Positions 39,340-48,156 of a stretch of DNA of 64,000 nt are shown one piece after another. Source of the DNA: Pseudolabrys sp035718275 (GTDB lineage Bacteria > Pseudomonadota > Alphaproteobacteria > Rhizobiales > Xanthobacteraceae). Where the stretch lies: positions 1 through 64,000 of the forward strand of contig DASTHI010000050.1 in assembly GCA_035718275.1 (NCBI GenBank), in the 5' to 3' direction. A program made the position numbers and the translations under genes. Each line of letters begins with the position of its first letter. Within the stretch, counting starts at the first letter, position 1. The notes below the pieces were generated by a model. It was not told the origin of the DNA and ran no database searches. It saw only the letters and a program-made list of their open reading frames with translations.

Positions 39340-40401
39340 CTATGGCTTGGCCAGAGACAGGCGAGGGATCCGATTTTTCACGGTTTTCCTTTCGATCAGA
39401 TCGCCTTGAATGAAGTGACTTTTGCGCGGCGGTTTGCGAATGGCTTTGGTGTCGAAGCCGAGAATTTCCGCGGTCGCGTCGACCATCTGCGCAATTGGCT
39501 GACGGATCGTGGTGAGCTGATAAGCAGGCCAATCGGCGATCGGGATGTCATCAAATCCCACTACTGACACGTCGTCTGGTACCCGAAACCCTGCGGCACG
39601 AATTGCATCGATGCCGCCCACCGCCATGACGTCGCTGGCAAAAAATATGCTGTCGGGTTTCCTGCTCCCGCGAATCAAACGATCGGTCGCGTCATAACCG
39701 GCCGCATAGCTAAAGGCGCCTCCGATGTCATACGCATGAATAGCGATGCCCAGTTCCTCGGTGCGGTTGATGAACCCTTGGGCGCGGTCCATGTTGGTCG
39801 TGGCGTCGCGCTCGCCGCCAACATATGCGGGTCTCACGTGGCCCGTATTGTATAAGAATTCGGCCACCATGCGGCCACCGGCGATGTTGTCACAACAAAC
39901 TGCCGCCACTTTCAGGTTCGGAACATAACGGTTGAACAGTACGACCGGTATGCGCTGGGCGGCGCATACGGATGCCATGCGTGACGATACAGTTGCCGAT
40001 GTGATGACGATTGCATCCACCTTGTATTGGAGTAGCGCGGGTAGCACATCGTCGACGTTCTTTCCGGCGGGAACGATAAACAGCAGAACTTGCCGGCCGC
40101 TCGATTGAATGCGCTGGGCGAGCTGATCAAGCACAACGGGATAAAATGGATCGCTCAGGCTCGCCATAACCACGGCGACAATATTAGTCCGTCGAGTGAT
40201 CAGGCTGCGCGCCAAAATATTCGGCTGATAGCCGAGCGAGTATGCTTCCTTGATCACACGTTCGCGTGTTTTCGGATGAATACTGGCTGTATCGGTGAAT
40301 GCGCGCGAAACCGTAGATTGGGAAATGCCGAGCCGCCTCGCAAGCGCCTCCGCGGTGACGGCGCGTACGGGCCGTTTTGTTGTCTTTCGTCTTTTTTTCA
40401 T
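39340..40401 (-). CDS. LacI-family transcriptional regulator
   Basis: A 353-residue regulator: an N-terminal helix-turn-helix (AEALARRLGISQSTVSRAFTDTASIHPKTRERV) with the hinge-helix region GYQPNILARSLITRRTN, and a periplasmic-binding-protein-like effector domain (NIVAVVMASLSDPFYPVVLDQL, VSVVGFDDIPIADWPAYQLTTIRQP). It is divergent from the SDR and importer genes on its right, whose promoter it probably controls in response to a pathway ligand. The ligand is unknown. Confidence 0.9.
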   Translation of the reverse strand: MKKRRKTTKRPVRAVTAEALARRLGISQSTVSRAFTDTASIHPKTRERVIKEAYSLGYQPNILARSLITRRTNIVAVVMASLSDPFYPVVLDQLAQRIQSSGRQVLLFIVPAGKNVDDVLPALLQYKVDAIVITSATVSSRMASVCAAQRIPVVLFNRYVPNLKVAAVCCDNIAGGRMVAEFLYNTGHVRPAYVGGERDATTNMDRAQGFINRTEELGIAIHAYDIGGAFSYAAGYDATDRLIRGSRKPDSIFFASDVMAVGGIDAIRAAGFRVPDDVSVVGFDDIPIADWPAYQLTTIRQPIAQMVDATAEILGFDTKAIRKPPRKSHFIQGDLIERKTVKNRIPRLSLAKP

Positions 40402-40582
40402 GGACGCGGCTACGAAATGGTGCCCCTACCGCGCGTGCTGAACTGCGGTGACCTTTGTACCGCTTGCGAAGAAAATTTTCCAATGCTGTCCTGGCGGTGA
40501 GATTGCCTGGTGAAACCGCTTATGGCGAAGTGAGAGCTTCTTTCTGATTTGTGCGCCGCCACACAGTCTTTGAGTTGTGCAA

Positions 40583-41314
40583 ATGAACGGGAAATTACAG
40601 GGAAAAACAGCAATCATCACCGGGGCGTCACGGGGCATTGGGCTCGCAGTCGCCAAACGTTTGTTTGGCGATGGGGCCAATCTCCTCCTGACCTATCTTC
40701 CCGAGCACGGCCGCGCCGAAGCGGTCATCCAACAGATCGGGGCGAGCCCCGACCGGGTCCTCATCGTCCCGGGAGACCTCAGGCAGATCGATTTTGCCGA
40801 AACTCTGTTCGAAGAAGCGCAGCGCCGTTTCGGCGCGCCTCACATCGTGGCGGCAATTGCCGGCGTCAATTTGAACAGATTGGTCGTCGATACGTCCGAA
40901 GAGGACTACGACAGGATATTCTCGATCAATACGCGCGGCACATTCCGAATCTTCCGCGAGGCTGCACGCCGGATTTCCAATGGTGGACGGATCATCGGTA
41001 TTTCGAGCAATATGGTGTTGCAAGGACGCGCCGGTCACGCGCTTTATTCAGCGAGCAAGGCGGCGATCGAACAATTTGTCCGAACTCTTGCCAAGGAGGT
41101 CGGCGAGCGCGAGATCACGGTCAATGCCATCGCGCCCGGGCCGACTGACACTGCGATGGTCTCGCAACTCTCGCGCGAAACTGCGCCGGCAATCACGCCG
41201 CTCGGGAGACTCGGGCGACCCAGCGAGATCGCAGATGTCGTCGGATTTTTGGCATCGGATGATGCCCGCTGGATCACGGGTCAAATTATCGGCGTCAATG
41301 GTGGAATCGTCTGA
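40583..41314 (+). CDS. SDR-family oxidoreductase
   Basis: A 243-residue short-chain dehydrogenase with the NAD(P)-binding TGASRGIGLAVAKRL, the catalytic YSASK (Tyr/Lys) with a preceding Ser in ISSNMV, and the C-terminal ITGQIIGVNGGIV. Length and motifs fit classical SDRs; substrate unknown. It is the first gene of the plus-strand locus facing the LacI regulator. ATG 40583 is preferred to the in-frame GTG at 40577. Confidence 0.9.
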   Translation: MNGKLQGKTAIITGASRGIGLAVAKRLFGDGANLLLTYLPEHGRAEAVIQQIGASPDRVLIVPGDLRQIDFAETLFEEAQRRFGAPHIVAAIAGVNLNRLVVDTSEEDYDRIFSINTRGTFRIFREAARRISNGGRIIGISSNMVLQGRAGHALYSASKAAIEQFVRTLAKEVGEREITVNAIAPGPTDTAMVSQLSRETAPAITPLGRLGRPSEIADVVGFLASDDARWITGQIIGVNGGIV

Positions 41315-41432
41315 CATCGGGTTCATCGCGAGATGAAAATAAACGCGTCTGATTTTGCATACGCATGCAGAAATTGTTGCCCGGCCCACCTTTGTATGGT
41401 TCAGTATGCAGGCGGGTGCCGAGGGGAACGTC

Positions 41433-42317
41433 ATGTCCTCCGAACAAGTCATTCAAGGCATCATCGGGGGGCTTGCGATCGGGTGCATCTATAGCCTGAT
41501 CGCTCTGGGCATCACGATCATCATCCGCGCTACCGAAATTCTGCATTTCGCTCAGGGCGAACTGATGATGGTGGGTGCAATGGCGGGCCTGTCCGCAATG
41601 TGGATGACGGACCTGCCGTTCGTGATCGTGCTGCTCGTCGGCATGATTGGAGGCGGAGTGGCCGCAATCACCATTGAGCTCTCGATCTATCGCACGCTGC
41701 GAACCCTGCGTGTGCCGCTCATCAATGTCATCATTTCCACGCTGGGCGTTTCGCTTATCCTGCAGAATGCCGCCCGCCTCATCTGGGGTTCCGAGCCTCT
41801 ACGCTATCCGCCGCTGTTCCGCGCACGTGGCATCGATATCGCCGGATATGCGATCTCGCCTCAACTCGTGTGGATCGTAATATTTGGCTTCGTGATGATG
41901 GCGCTGCTGCAATTATTCTTTCGCTACACCCGTCTTGGCATCGCGATGCAGGCCGCCGCGCAGGACTCCGAAGCGGCGCAACTTATGGGCATCAGCGTGA
42001 AGAAAACCACGACCTATACGTTCGTTGTCGCTGGCATCATGGCGGGCGCCGCCGGCGTGCTGCTCGGATCGCTGTTTTTCGCGTCGTTCAACATGGGTTT
42101 CCTGACCGGAATCAAAGCTTTCGTGGCCGCGACATTGGGTGGACTCGGCAGCTTGACTGGCGCCATGCTCGGCGGGATTGCTTTCGGTCTTATCGAAACA
42201 TTTTCGGGCGTGTTCATTTCGACAGCTTACAAAGACGCGGTCGGGATGATTGTGCTGATCGCCATCCTGTTGCTGGCGCCTTCAGGAATTTTCATACGTG
42301 CGGGCCGCAGGGTGTGA
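41433..42317 (+). CDS. livH: Branched-chain-type ABC importer permease (LivH)
   Basis: A 294-residue permease with about eight transmembrane helices and the LivH cores IIGGLAIGCIYSLIALGITIIIR, FAQGELMMVGAM and GGLGSLTGAMLGGIAFGLIE. ATG 41433 follows GAGGGGAAC; upstream in-frame codons from 41355 look like leader. It forms the inner-membrane channel with the LivM subunit. The substrate need not be a branched-chain amino acid in Rhizobiales. Confidence 0.92.
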   Translation: MSSEQVIQGIIGGLAIGCIYSLIALGITIIIRATEILHFAQGELMMVGAMAGLSAMWMTDLPFVIVLLVGMIGGGVAAITIELSIYRTLRTLRVPLINVIISTLGVSLILQNAARLIWGSEPLRYPPLFRARGIDIAGYAISPQLVWIVIFGFVMMALLQLFFRYTRLGIAMQAAAQDSEAAQLMGISVKKTTTYTFVVAGIMAGAAGVLLGSLFFASFNMGFLTGIKAFVAATLGGLGSLTGAMLGGIAFGLIETFSGVFISTAYKDAVGMIVLIAILLLAPSGIFIRAGRRV

Positions 42318-42326
42318 ACTCCGCTC

Positions 42327-43307
42327 ATGCAGTCCGCAACAGTCAGAATTCTTGTTGTGGTCTTGTTTGTGGCAGCCCCTTTTGTCCAAACAAATACGTA
42401 TTGGCAGCATGTCTTCGGTGTCGCTCTGATCGGAGCAATTCTGGCGTTGGGACTGCAGTTGCTCGTCGGCATGGCGGGGCTGCTATCGCTTGGACAGGGC
42501 GCGTTCTATGGGATCGGCGCCTACGTTTCCGCCGTGCTGACCCTTCGTTTCGGTGTGCCGTTTGGCGTGGCATTTCTGCTTGCCGGCGCCGCAGCCGCGC
42601 TCAGCAGCCTGTTGCTCGTGCCGATCGTGAAGCTGCCAGGCTCGAGTCTGGCCGTTGCGACTCTCGGATTCAACATCATCATCTACCTCGTGATGCTCAA
42701 TGAGGAATGGGCAACCGGCGGCAGCTACGGGATGCTCAACGTTCCTTTGCCCCGTATCTTCGGGTTTGAGCTCACCACTGAACGTGACCTCTATTTTCTC
42801 ATTCTGGCAGTGACGGGCGCGGTCTATCTCGGGCTGGACAGGCTGACTCATTCCAGGTTCGGCCGTGCGCTTAAGGCAATTTCTCAAGATGAAGATGCCG
42901 CGCGAGCCTGCGGTATTTCGATCATCCTTTACAAGAGCAAGTGCTTTTTGGTCGCGGCATTCACGGCCGGTCTCGCAGGCTCGCTTTATGCGCACCACGC
43001 TCGATACCTCAATCCGAACGATTTTACCTTCAACAAGTCGATTGAAATACTCATCATGGTCGTGGTGGGCGGTCTCGGCAGCCTTCCGGGCGCGGTCATC
43101 GGCGCGATTGTCATCGTTCTGACTCCTGAACTTCTTCGCTCTTCGGGCGAATTGAGACTCATTCTCTTTGGCGCCCTGGTGGTCGTGCTGATGGGCGTGA
43201 GCCGCGGCGGGATCGCGGGACTGGCGCCGGCGCTGCTGCGATCGATTGCGCGATTTCGTGCGCCGGCCAGCGGCAAAGCCGTGGAATCGGCGGAGGTCAA
43301 ACAATGA
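42327..43307 (+). CDS. livM: Branched-chain-type ABC importer permease (LivM)
   Basis: A 326-residue permease of about ten transmembrane helices with typical LivM segments: LGLQLLVGMAGLLSLGQGAFYGIGAYVSAVL, GRALKAISQDEDAARACGI, and VVGGLGSLPGAVIGA. The stop overlaps the next gene start by 4 bp (ATGA), showing coupling with LivG. It pairs with LivH in the membrane. Confidence 0.92.
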   Translation: MQSATVRILVVVLFVAAPFVQTNTYWQHVFGVALIGAILALGLQLLVGMAGLLSLGQGAFYGIGAYVSAVLTLRFGVPFGVAFLLAGAAAALSSLLLVPIVKLPGSSLAVATLGFNIIIYLVMLNEEWATGGSYGMLNVPLPRIFGFELTTERDLYFLILAVTGAVYLGLDRLTHSRFGRALKAISQDEDAARACGISIILYKSKCFLVAAFTAGLAGSLYAHHARYLNPNDFTFNKSIEILIMVVVGGLGSLPGAVIGAIVIVLTPELLRSSGELRLILFGALVVVLMGVSRGGIAGLAPALLRSIARFRAPASGKAVESAEVKQ

Positions 43308-44122
43308 CCGCCTTGTTGACCACGGAAGGGCTGACTTGCCGATTTGGCGGATTGGTTGCGGTCGGCAGCGTGGATCTTTCGGTTGAAGCGGGCAACGTCC
43401 ACGGCCTCATCGGTCCCAACGGCGCGGGAAAAACCACCTTCCTTAACCTGATTTCGGGACACATCCGGCAGACCGGTGGCAGGATCAATTTTGCCGGGCG
43501 TGATCTTGGCGCGACGCCGCCTGAGATGCGGGCGGCCGCGGGTATTCGCCGGACCTTCCAGAATCTGCGTCTGTTTCGCGAAATGACCGCGATCGAAAAT
43601 GTGATGGTTGGTCTGCATGCGAACACCCGCAGCGACGTGTTTCCGTCACTGCTCCGGACCAGAGCACAGCGGCTGGAAGAGAAGGAAATTACGGAACGCG
43701 CGCGTGAAACGCTCGATTTCGTCGGTCTATCGAAATTCGCGAATTCAGTGGCGGGAAGCCTGTCTTACGGGCATCAGCGGCTGCTCGAAATTGCACGCGC
43801 TTTCGTGGCCAGGCCTAAACTGATGTTGGCTGACGAGCCTGCCGCAGGATTGAACGGGGCAGAGGCCGGCGCACTTGTTGGTCTTATCCGCAAAATTCAG
43901 GGTGCAGGCGTGACCATCATGCTTGTCGAGCACCACATGGAAGTGGTCATGCGAGCCTGTGATCGGATCACAGTCCTCAACTATGGGAAGAAGCTGGCGG
44001 ACGGCAGTCCTGCCGACATACGCGATCATTCGGGCGTGATCGAAGCCTATCTTGGAACGAAGTCGGCTTATCTGCGATCCGCGCGTCGTGGAGCAGGGGA
44101 GGCATTCCATGCTCCGCATTGA
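43304..44122 (+). CDS. livG: Branched-chain-type ABC importer ATPase (LivG)
   Basis: A 272-residue ATPase with Walker A GPNGAGKTT, the LivG hallmark RTFQNLRLFREMTAIENVMVG, signature LSYGHQRLLEIARAF (a YG variant of SGGQ), Walker B LMLADEPAAGLN and switch His in VEHHMEVVM. It is coupled to livM by a 4-bp overlap and overlaps livF by 14 bp. It powers import with LivF. Confidence 0.93.
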   Translation: MTALLTTEGLTCRFGGLVAVGSVDLSVEAGNVHGLIGPNGAGKTTFLNLISGHIRQTGGRINFAGRDLGATPPEMRAAAGIRRTFQNLRLFREMTAIENVMVGLHANTRSDVFPSLLRTRAQRLEEKEITERARETLDFVGLSKFANSVAGSLSYGHQRLLEIARAFVARPKLMLADEPAAGLNGAEAGALVGLIRKIQGAGVTIMLVEHHMEVVMRACDRITVLNYGKKLADGSPADIRDHSGVIEAYLGTKSAYLRSARRGAGEAFHAPH

Positions 44123-44867
44123 AAATTTGCACGTTGACTACGCTCTGATTCCAGCTTTGCGCGGAATCGACATCGATATCAATCGGGGGGAAATCGTCGC
44201 GCTGATCGGCGCCAATGGTGCTGGCAAGTCGACCACCCTGAAGGCGATCTCGGGACTAGTTAGGCCGTCGGCCGGCGAGATCGAGTTCGATGGGAAGCCA
44301 CTTGCGGGCTTGGCGCCGGAACACCTCGTGGAGCTGGGGATCATTCATGTGCCGGAAGGGCGGCGGGTATTTCCCCGTTTGACCGTCGAGGAAAACCTGA
44401 AGGTCGGGTCGTACCCGGCTCGGGCGCGCGCCGGTGAAAGAGAGGCGCGAGAACGCGTCTACAGCCTTTTTCCAAGACTGGCAGAACGACGACGGCAGCT
44501 AGGTGGCGCGCTCAGCGGCGGCGAACAGCAGATGCTCGCGTTCGGTCGCGCGATGATGGCAAAACCAGTGCTGTTGTTGCTGGATGAACCGTCGCTTGGG
44601 CTCGCGCCGATATTGGTGGAAGAAGTGGCGCGGGCGATCGACCAATTTCACGATGACGGCGCGACGATTTTGCTGGTCGAGCAGAATGCCGAGCTCGCAC
44701 TTGGAATGGCATCGCGTGGTTTCGTGATTGAGACCGGACGCATCGTGCTCACAGATTCAGCTTCCAATCTTTTGAAAAACCCGAAGGTCTGGGCGAGCTA
44801 TCTCGGCCGGGAAGATTGGGAGGCTGAAGCCGATGAGGAGCGTCGGCTTTCTACGTCTTCGAACTGA
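44109..44867 (+). CDS. livF: Branched-chain-type ABC importer ATPase (LivF)
   Basis: A 252-residue ATPase with Walker A GANGAGKST, the LivF segment IIHVPEGRRVFPRLTVEENLKVG, signature LSGGEQQMLAFGRAMM, Walker B LLLLDEPSLGLAP and VEQNAELAL. ATG 44109 gives the family start MLRIENLHVDYA; it lies inside the end of livG. It is the second ATPase of the importer. Confidence 0.93.
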   Translation: MLRIENLHVDYALIPALRGIDIDINRGEIVALIGANGAGKSTTLKAISGLVRPSAGEIEFDGKPLAGLAPEHLVELGIIHVPEGRRVFPRLTVEENLKVGSYPARARAGEREARERVYSLFPRLAERRRQLGGALSGGEQQMLAFGRAMMAKPVLLLLDEPSLGLAPILVEEVARAIDQFHDDGATILLVEQNAELALGMASRGFVIETGRIVLTDSASNLLKNPKVWASYLGREDWEAEADEERRLSTSSN

Positions 44868-44898
44868 GTGCTCAACCCAGAAAGGGGAGGAACGGACA

Positions 44899-46050
44899 AT
44901 GACTGAACTAAGAAGTCACTTTCTCCGAGCCGGTTTACTCGCTTGCGCACTGATGATCGGATCGACCATCGGTGCCTCGGCGGACACGATCAAAATCGGC
45001 GTATTCGGACCATTTACCGGCGATGCTGCGGCCACGGGCGCCGCGGAGAAGGAAGCCATCGAGCTTGCGGTCAAAGAGAAAAATGCGGCAGGCGGCATTC
45101 GCGGCAAGCAAATCGAAGCCATCTTCGCCGACGACGCTGGGAAGCCCGAGGAGGCTGTTAACGTCGCCAAGCGCCTGACCGCGCGCGATAACGTGTCGAT
45201 CCTTATCGGCAGCATCAGCAGCCCGGCGAGTCTCGCGGCATCGCAGATCGCCGCTCAGTCGCAAACGCCGCAAATTGTCGTCGCGGGAACCGCCCAGAAG
45301 ATTACGACACAGGGAAACAAGTGGGTCTTCCGCTCGCCCGTGCCGGACACCAAACTGGCCGGTGATCTTGCCGCGTTCATCCACGAGAAATTTCCCAACG
45401 TCACTAAAGTCGCCTTTCTCTACGTGAACGATGATTTCGGACGCGGCGGTTTCCAGTCATTCAAGGCGGCCGGAGATAAGCTCGGGCTTCAGATTGTTGC
45501 CGAGGAGCGGTATGCCAGAGGTGATCTGGATTTCACTGCGCAGCTTGGACGCATCAAAGCAAGCACCGCTCAGGTGCTGGTCGAGTGGTCGCGTTATGCC
45601 GAGGGCGCGCTGGTCGCCAAGCAATTCACGCAAATGAACATGACCTTGCCGCGTTTTGGTTGCGATGGGGTTGCGCTGCCGAAGTATATCGAACTCGGCG
45701 GCGACGCGGTCAACGGCGTCTTCTACACCACGCACTACAGCAGCGCGACGACCGCGAACATTCCAGCAGCGCAAAAGCTTGTCGCTAAGATCAAGCAGGC
45801 ATACGGCAAGGTCGCAGACGCTTATCATTCCGAAGCCTATGACGCGATTACCATGGCGCTGCTTGCGATCGAGCAGGCGGGCAGCGAAGACCGCGGCAAG
45901 ATCCGCGATGCCTTGAGCAAGGTCAGCTTCGACAGCACTCGAGGCCCGTTTAAATTCGATGAAAAAGGCGATCCGCTGCTCGTCACACACGTCGTGAAGA
46001 TTGTCGATGGCAAGGAGACGAACGGTCGCGACATTCCCGTGCAGAAATAG
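44899..46050 (+). CDS. Branched-chain-type periplasmic binding protein
   Basis: A 383-residue periplasmic binding protein with signal peptide (FLRAGLLACALMIGSTIGASA) and a LivK-like fold: TIKIGVFGPFTGDAAATGAAEKEAIELAVKEKNAAGG, then IEAIFADDAGKPEEAVNVAKRLTARDNV and the C-terminal SEAYDAITMALLAIEQAG. It lies 31 bp after livF with AAAGGGGAGG upstream, as the last importer gene. A strong hairpin follows it, probably protecting the abundant transcript. Ligand unknown. Confidence 0.9.
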   Translation: MTELRSHFLRAGLLACALMIGSTIGASADTIKIGVFGPFTGDAAATGAAEKEAIELAVKEKNAAGGIRGKQIEAIFADDAGKPEEAVNVAKRLTARDNVSILIGSISSPASLAASQIAAQSQTPQIVVAGTAQKITTQGNKWVFRSPVPDTKLAGDLAAFIHEKFPNVTKVAFLYVNDDFGRGGFQSFKAAGDKLGLQIVAEERYARGDLDFTAQLGRIKASTAQVLVEWSRYAEGALVAKQFTQMNMTLPRFGCDGVALPKYIELGGDAVNGVFYTTHYSSATTANIPAAQKLVAKIKQAYGKVADAYHSEAYDAITMALLAIEQAGSEDRGKIRDALSKVSFDSTRGPFKFDEKGDPLLVTHVVKIVDGKETNGRDIPVQK

Positions 46051-46065
46051 GTTGGTGACGTGATC

Positions 46066-46094
46066 TGCGCGCACGTGGCCGTCACGTGCGCGCA
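46066..46094 (+). terminator. Strong hairpin downstream of the binding-protein gene
   Basis: TGCGCGCACGTG-GCCGT-CACGTGCGCGCA is a perfect 12-bp GC-rich stem between the binding-protein stop and the RidA-fusion start. There is no T run, so it is more likely an mRNA-stabilising or attenuating structure than a full terminator. Confidence 0.6.
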
Positions 46095-46117
46095 AGCGTT
46101 CAGGAGAGGGAAGGCTC

Positions 46118-47362
46118 ATGGGTATTAAAGTAATCAAGTCGGACGTTCCGCAACCGCTCGCAAACTATTCGGAGGCATCACTCGCCAATGGACTTGTTTT
46201 CGCGGCTGGCCAACTCGCCAGCGACTTCAAGACTGGCGTGCCGGCGGAAGCCCGCAAGCATCCGAATTTTCCGTTCTACGGCTCGGACATCAAACTGCAG
46301 ACGGACTACGTCCTCAAAAATTTGGCGAAGACCTTCAAGGCTGCCGGGACTTCGCTTGATCATGTGATCAAGGCTCAGGTCTTTCTCATGGACCTGAACG
46401 ACTTCAACGGTTTCGATGAAGTCTGGAAGCAGTACTTCAGGGTTCCGCCGCCCCGCACAACCATCGGCACCACGGGTCTTTTGGTCAAAGACACGCTCGT
46501 GGAAATCGACCTGATCGCCACTATGCCGGACAAGCCGGGCAAGGTGATCAAGTCTGCAGCGCCTAAGCCTCTCGCAAACTACTCGGAAGCCATGCAGGTC
46601 GGAGATCTTGTTTTTGCGGCAGGTCAGCTTGCGAGCGATTTCAAGACGGGGGTGCCGGCTTCGGCGCGGCGGGGGGAAAATTTTCCGTTCTACGGCTCCG
46701 ACATTCAGTTGCAGACGGAATTCGTGCTGGAGAATCTAAAGAAGACCTTCGAAGCGGCAGGCACCTCGCTCGATCACGTGGTGAAGGCACAGGTGTTCAT
46801 GACCAACCTGAATGACTTCGCTGCATTCGACCAGGTGTGGAAACGGTATTTCAAGGTTCCCCCTCCGCGCACGACGGTCGGCACATCCGGTTTATTGGTG
46901 AAGGACACGTTGGTTGAAGTCGACCTGATCGGCTACATCCCACGCTCCGGCCTCAAGCATGAAGTCATCACCTCCGGGGCACCCCGTCCGATGGCGAACT
47001 ATTCTGAAGCATTCACGCTCGGTGATTTCGTTTTTGCAGCAGGCCAGATCGCGAGCGACTACAAGACGGGCGTTCCGACGGAAGCACGGAAGCATCCGAA
47101 TTTTCCGTTCTACGGCTCGGATATCAAGCTGCAGGCGACGTACATTCTCAACAACCTGAAGCAGACATTCGAGGCGGCGGGCAGTTCGCTCGACAACGTC
47201 GTCAAGGCGCAAGTTTTTCTCACCGATCTGAAGAACTTCGCTGCTTTTGATGAGGTCTGGAAAGAGTTTTTCAAGGTACCTCCGCCGCGCACGACGGTCG
47301 GTACGACGGGTTTGCTGGTCAAGGACGCCCTCGTCGAGATCGACCTGATCGCCACTCGCTGA
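46118..47362 (+). CDS. Triple RidA-domain fusion protein
   Basis: A 414-residue protein made of three tandem RidA (YjgF/Rid) domains of about 135 residues each. Every domain has the sequence order PLANYSEA or PMANYSEA, FAAGQ(L/I)ASD(F/Y)KTGVP, FPFYGSDI and VPPPRTT(I/V)G, followed by a VE(I/V)DLI strand. The conserved Arg (PPRTT) and Glu (VEIDL) that form the imine-hydrolysing site in RidA are present in all three. Ordinary RidA is a homotrimer of one domain, so this looks like a covalently linked pseudo-trimer. ATG 46118 follows AGGAGAGGG. Placed after an importer and before a deaminase-type enzyme, it may hydrolyse reactive enamine/imine products of the pathway. Confidence 0.9.
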   Translation: MGIKVIKSDVPQPLANYSEASLANGLVFAAGQLASDFKTGVPAEARKHPNFPFYGSDIKLQTDYVLKNLAKTFKAAGTSLDHVIKAQVFLMDLNDFNGFDEVWKQYFRVPPPRTTIGTTGLLVKDTLVEIDLIATMPDKPGKVIKSAAPKPLANYSEAMQVGDLVFAAGQLASDFKTGVPASARRGENFPFYGSDIQLQTEFVLENLKKTFEAAGTSLDHVVKAQVFMTNLNDFAAFDQVWKRYFKVPPPRTTVGTSGLLVKDTLVEVDLIGYIPRSGLKHEVITSGAPRPMANYSEAFTLGDFVFAAGQIASDYKTGVPTEARKHPNFPFYGSDIKLQATYILNNLKQTFEAAGSSLDNVVKAQVFLTDLKNFAAFDEVWKEFFKVPPPRTTVGTTGLLVKDALVEIDLIATR

Positions 47363-47370
47363 TCTCCAAT

Positions 47371-47397
47371 GGCAAGCCGTCCAGGCGACGGCTTGCC
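47371..47397. terminator. Hairpin between convergent RidA genes
   Basis: GGCAAGCCGTC-CAGGC-GACGGCTTGCC is a perfect 11-bp stem between the rightward triple-RidA gene and the leftward single RidA gene. It probably terminates transcription in both directions, although neither side has a clear T run. Confidence 0.65.
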
Positions 47398-47405
47398 GAT
47401 TGCGA

Positions 47406-47798
47406 TTACCCGGAGCGGACCGCCACGCATTGGATCTCTAGCATGATATCCGGCCGCGCAAAGCCGGACACGGTGATGGCGGCGCTTGCGGGAAAATTCT
47501 TGCCGAACAGCTGTGAGCGCAGTTCTGTCATTCGCGTGGTATGGCGAGCGTCGATCAGGAACACCGTCATCGTCACGATATCGGCCAACGTGCACCCGCA
47601 TTGAGCCAAGGTCGCTTCAATATTGCGAAACGTCTGATGGAATTGCATGTCGAAATCGCCGGCGAGCGATCTGCCGTCTTCGGCTACTGCGCCGGTATGA
47701 CCTGCGAGCCAAATGATCGTTTGTTCGCCTTTGGTGATGACGGCAGGTGAAAAGGCCCGCGTCTGCTGCCAGGAGCCGGTGACGAATGATTTTTCCAT
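47406..47798 (-). CDS. Single-domain RidA-family protein
   Basis: A 130-residue Rid-family protein (FSPAVITKGEQTIIWLAGHTG, FRNIEATLAQCGCTLADIVTMTVFLIDA, FPASAAITVSGFARPDIMLEIQCVAV). The R...E pair (ARPDIMLEI) is visible. It differs clearly from the three domains of the neighbouring fusion and is encoded on the opposite strand. ATG 47798 gives the family start MEKSF; upstream in-frame residues to 47951 are Arg-rich and not coding-like. Confidence 0.85.
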   Translation of the reverse strand: MEKSFVTGSWQQTRAFSPAVITKGEQTIIWLAGHTGAVAEDGRSLAGDFDMQFHQTFRNIEATLAQCGCTLADIVTMTVFLIDARHTTRMTELRSQLFGKNFPASAAITVSGFARPDIMLEIQCVAVRSG

Positions 47799-48156
47799 TT
47801 GAGAAATCCGGGAAGTGCATTGAGGCGGCGAAGACACTACAGGTCGACGGGTCCGCCCTGCAACCGCCCGGGATGCTCTGCTGCCGCTCTCGCGATTGCT
47901 GGGCCGTTTCGCTGGGACTGCGTTGCATCGCCCTCGGCTGCGACGAGGCATGGCCCGACGCTTGCGGCGTCAAACGATCTGGCAGCAACCGCGCGTTGGC
48001 AATTAAGATAATGACAACTGCCGCTCTTTGTCGCGGCAAAAGTCGGCAGCGCGCTTCACAAAGCATCGGGCTGGTCGCGAGAGGCAAAGTCGGACTCAGC
48101 GAGCCTTGACATGAAGCTGCTTTGCATAAAGCCTTTCCTCTGGAAAAGGATTTCGA
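47799..48156. other. Divergent intergenic region
   Basis: About 360 bp between the leftward RidA gene and the rightward amidohydrolase gene. Frames here are shadows or lack starts. Promoters for both genes are expected; no operator palindrome stands out. Confidence 0.35.
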
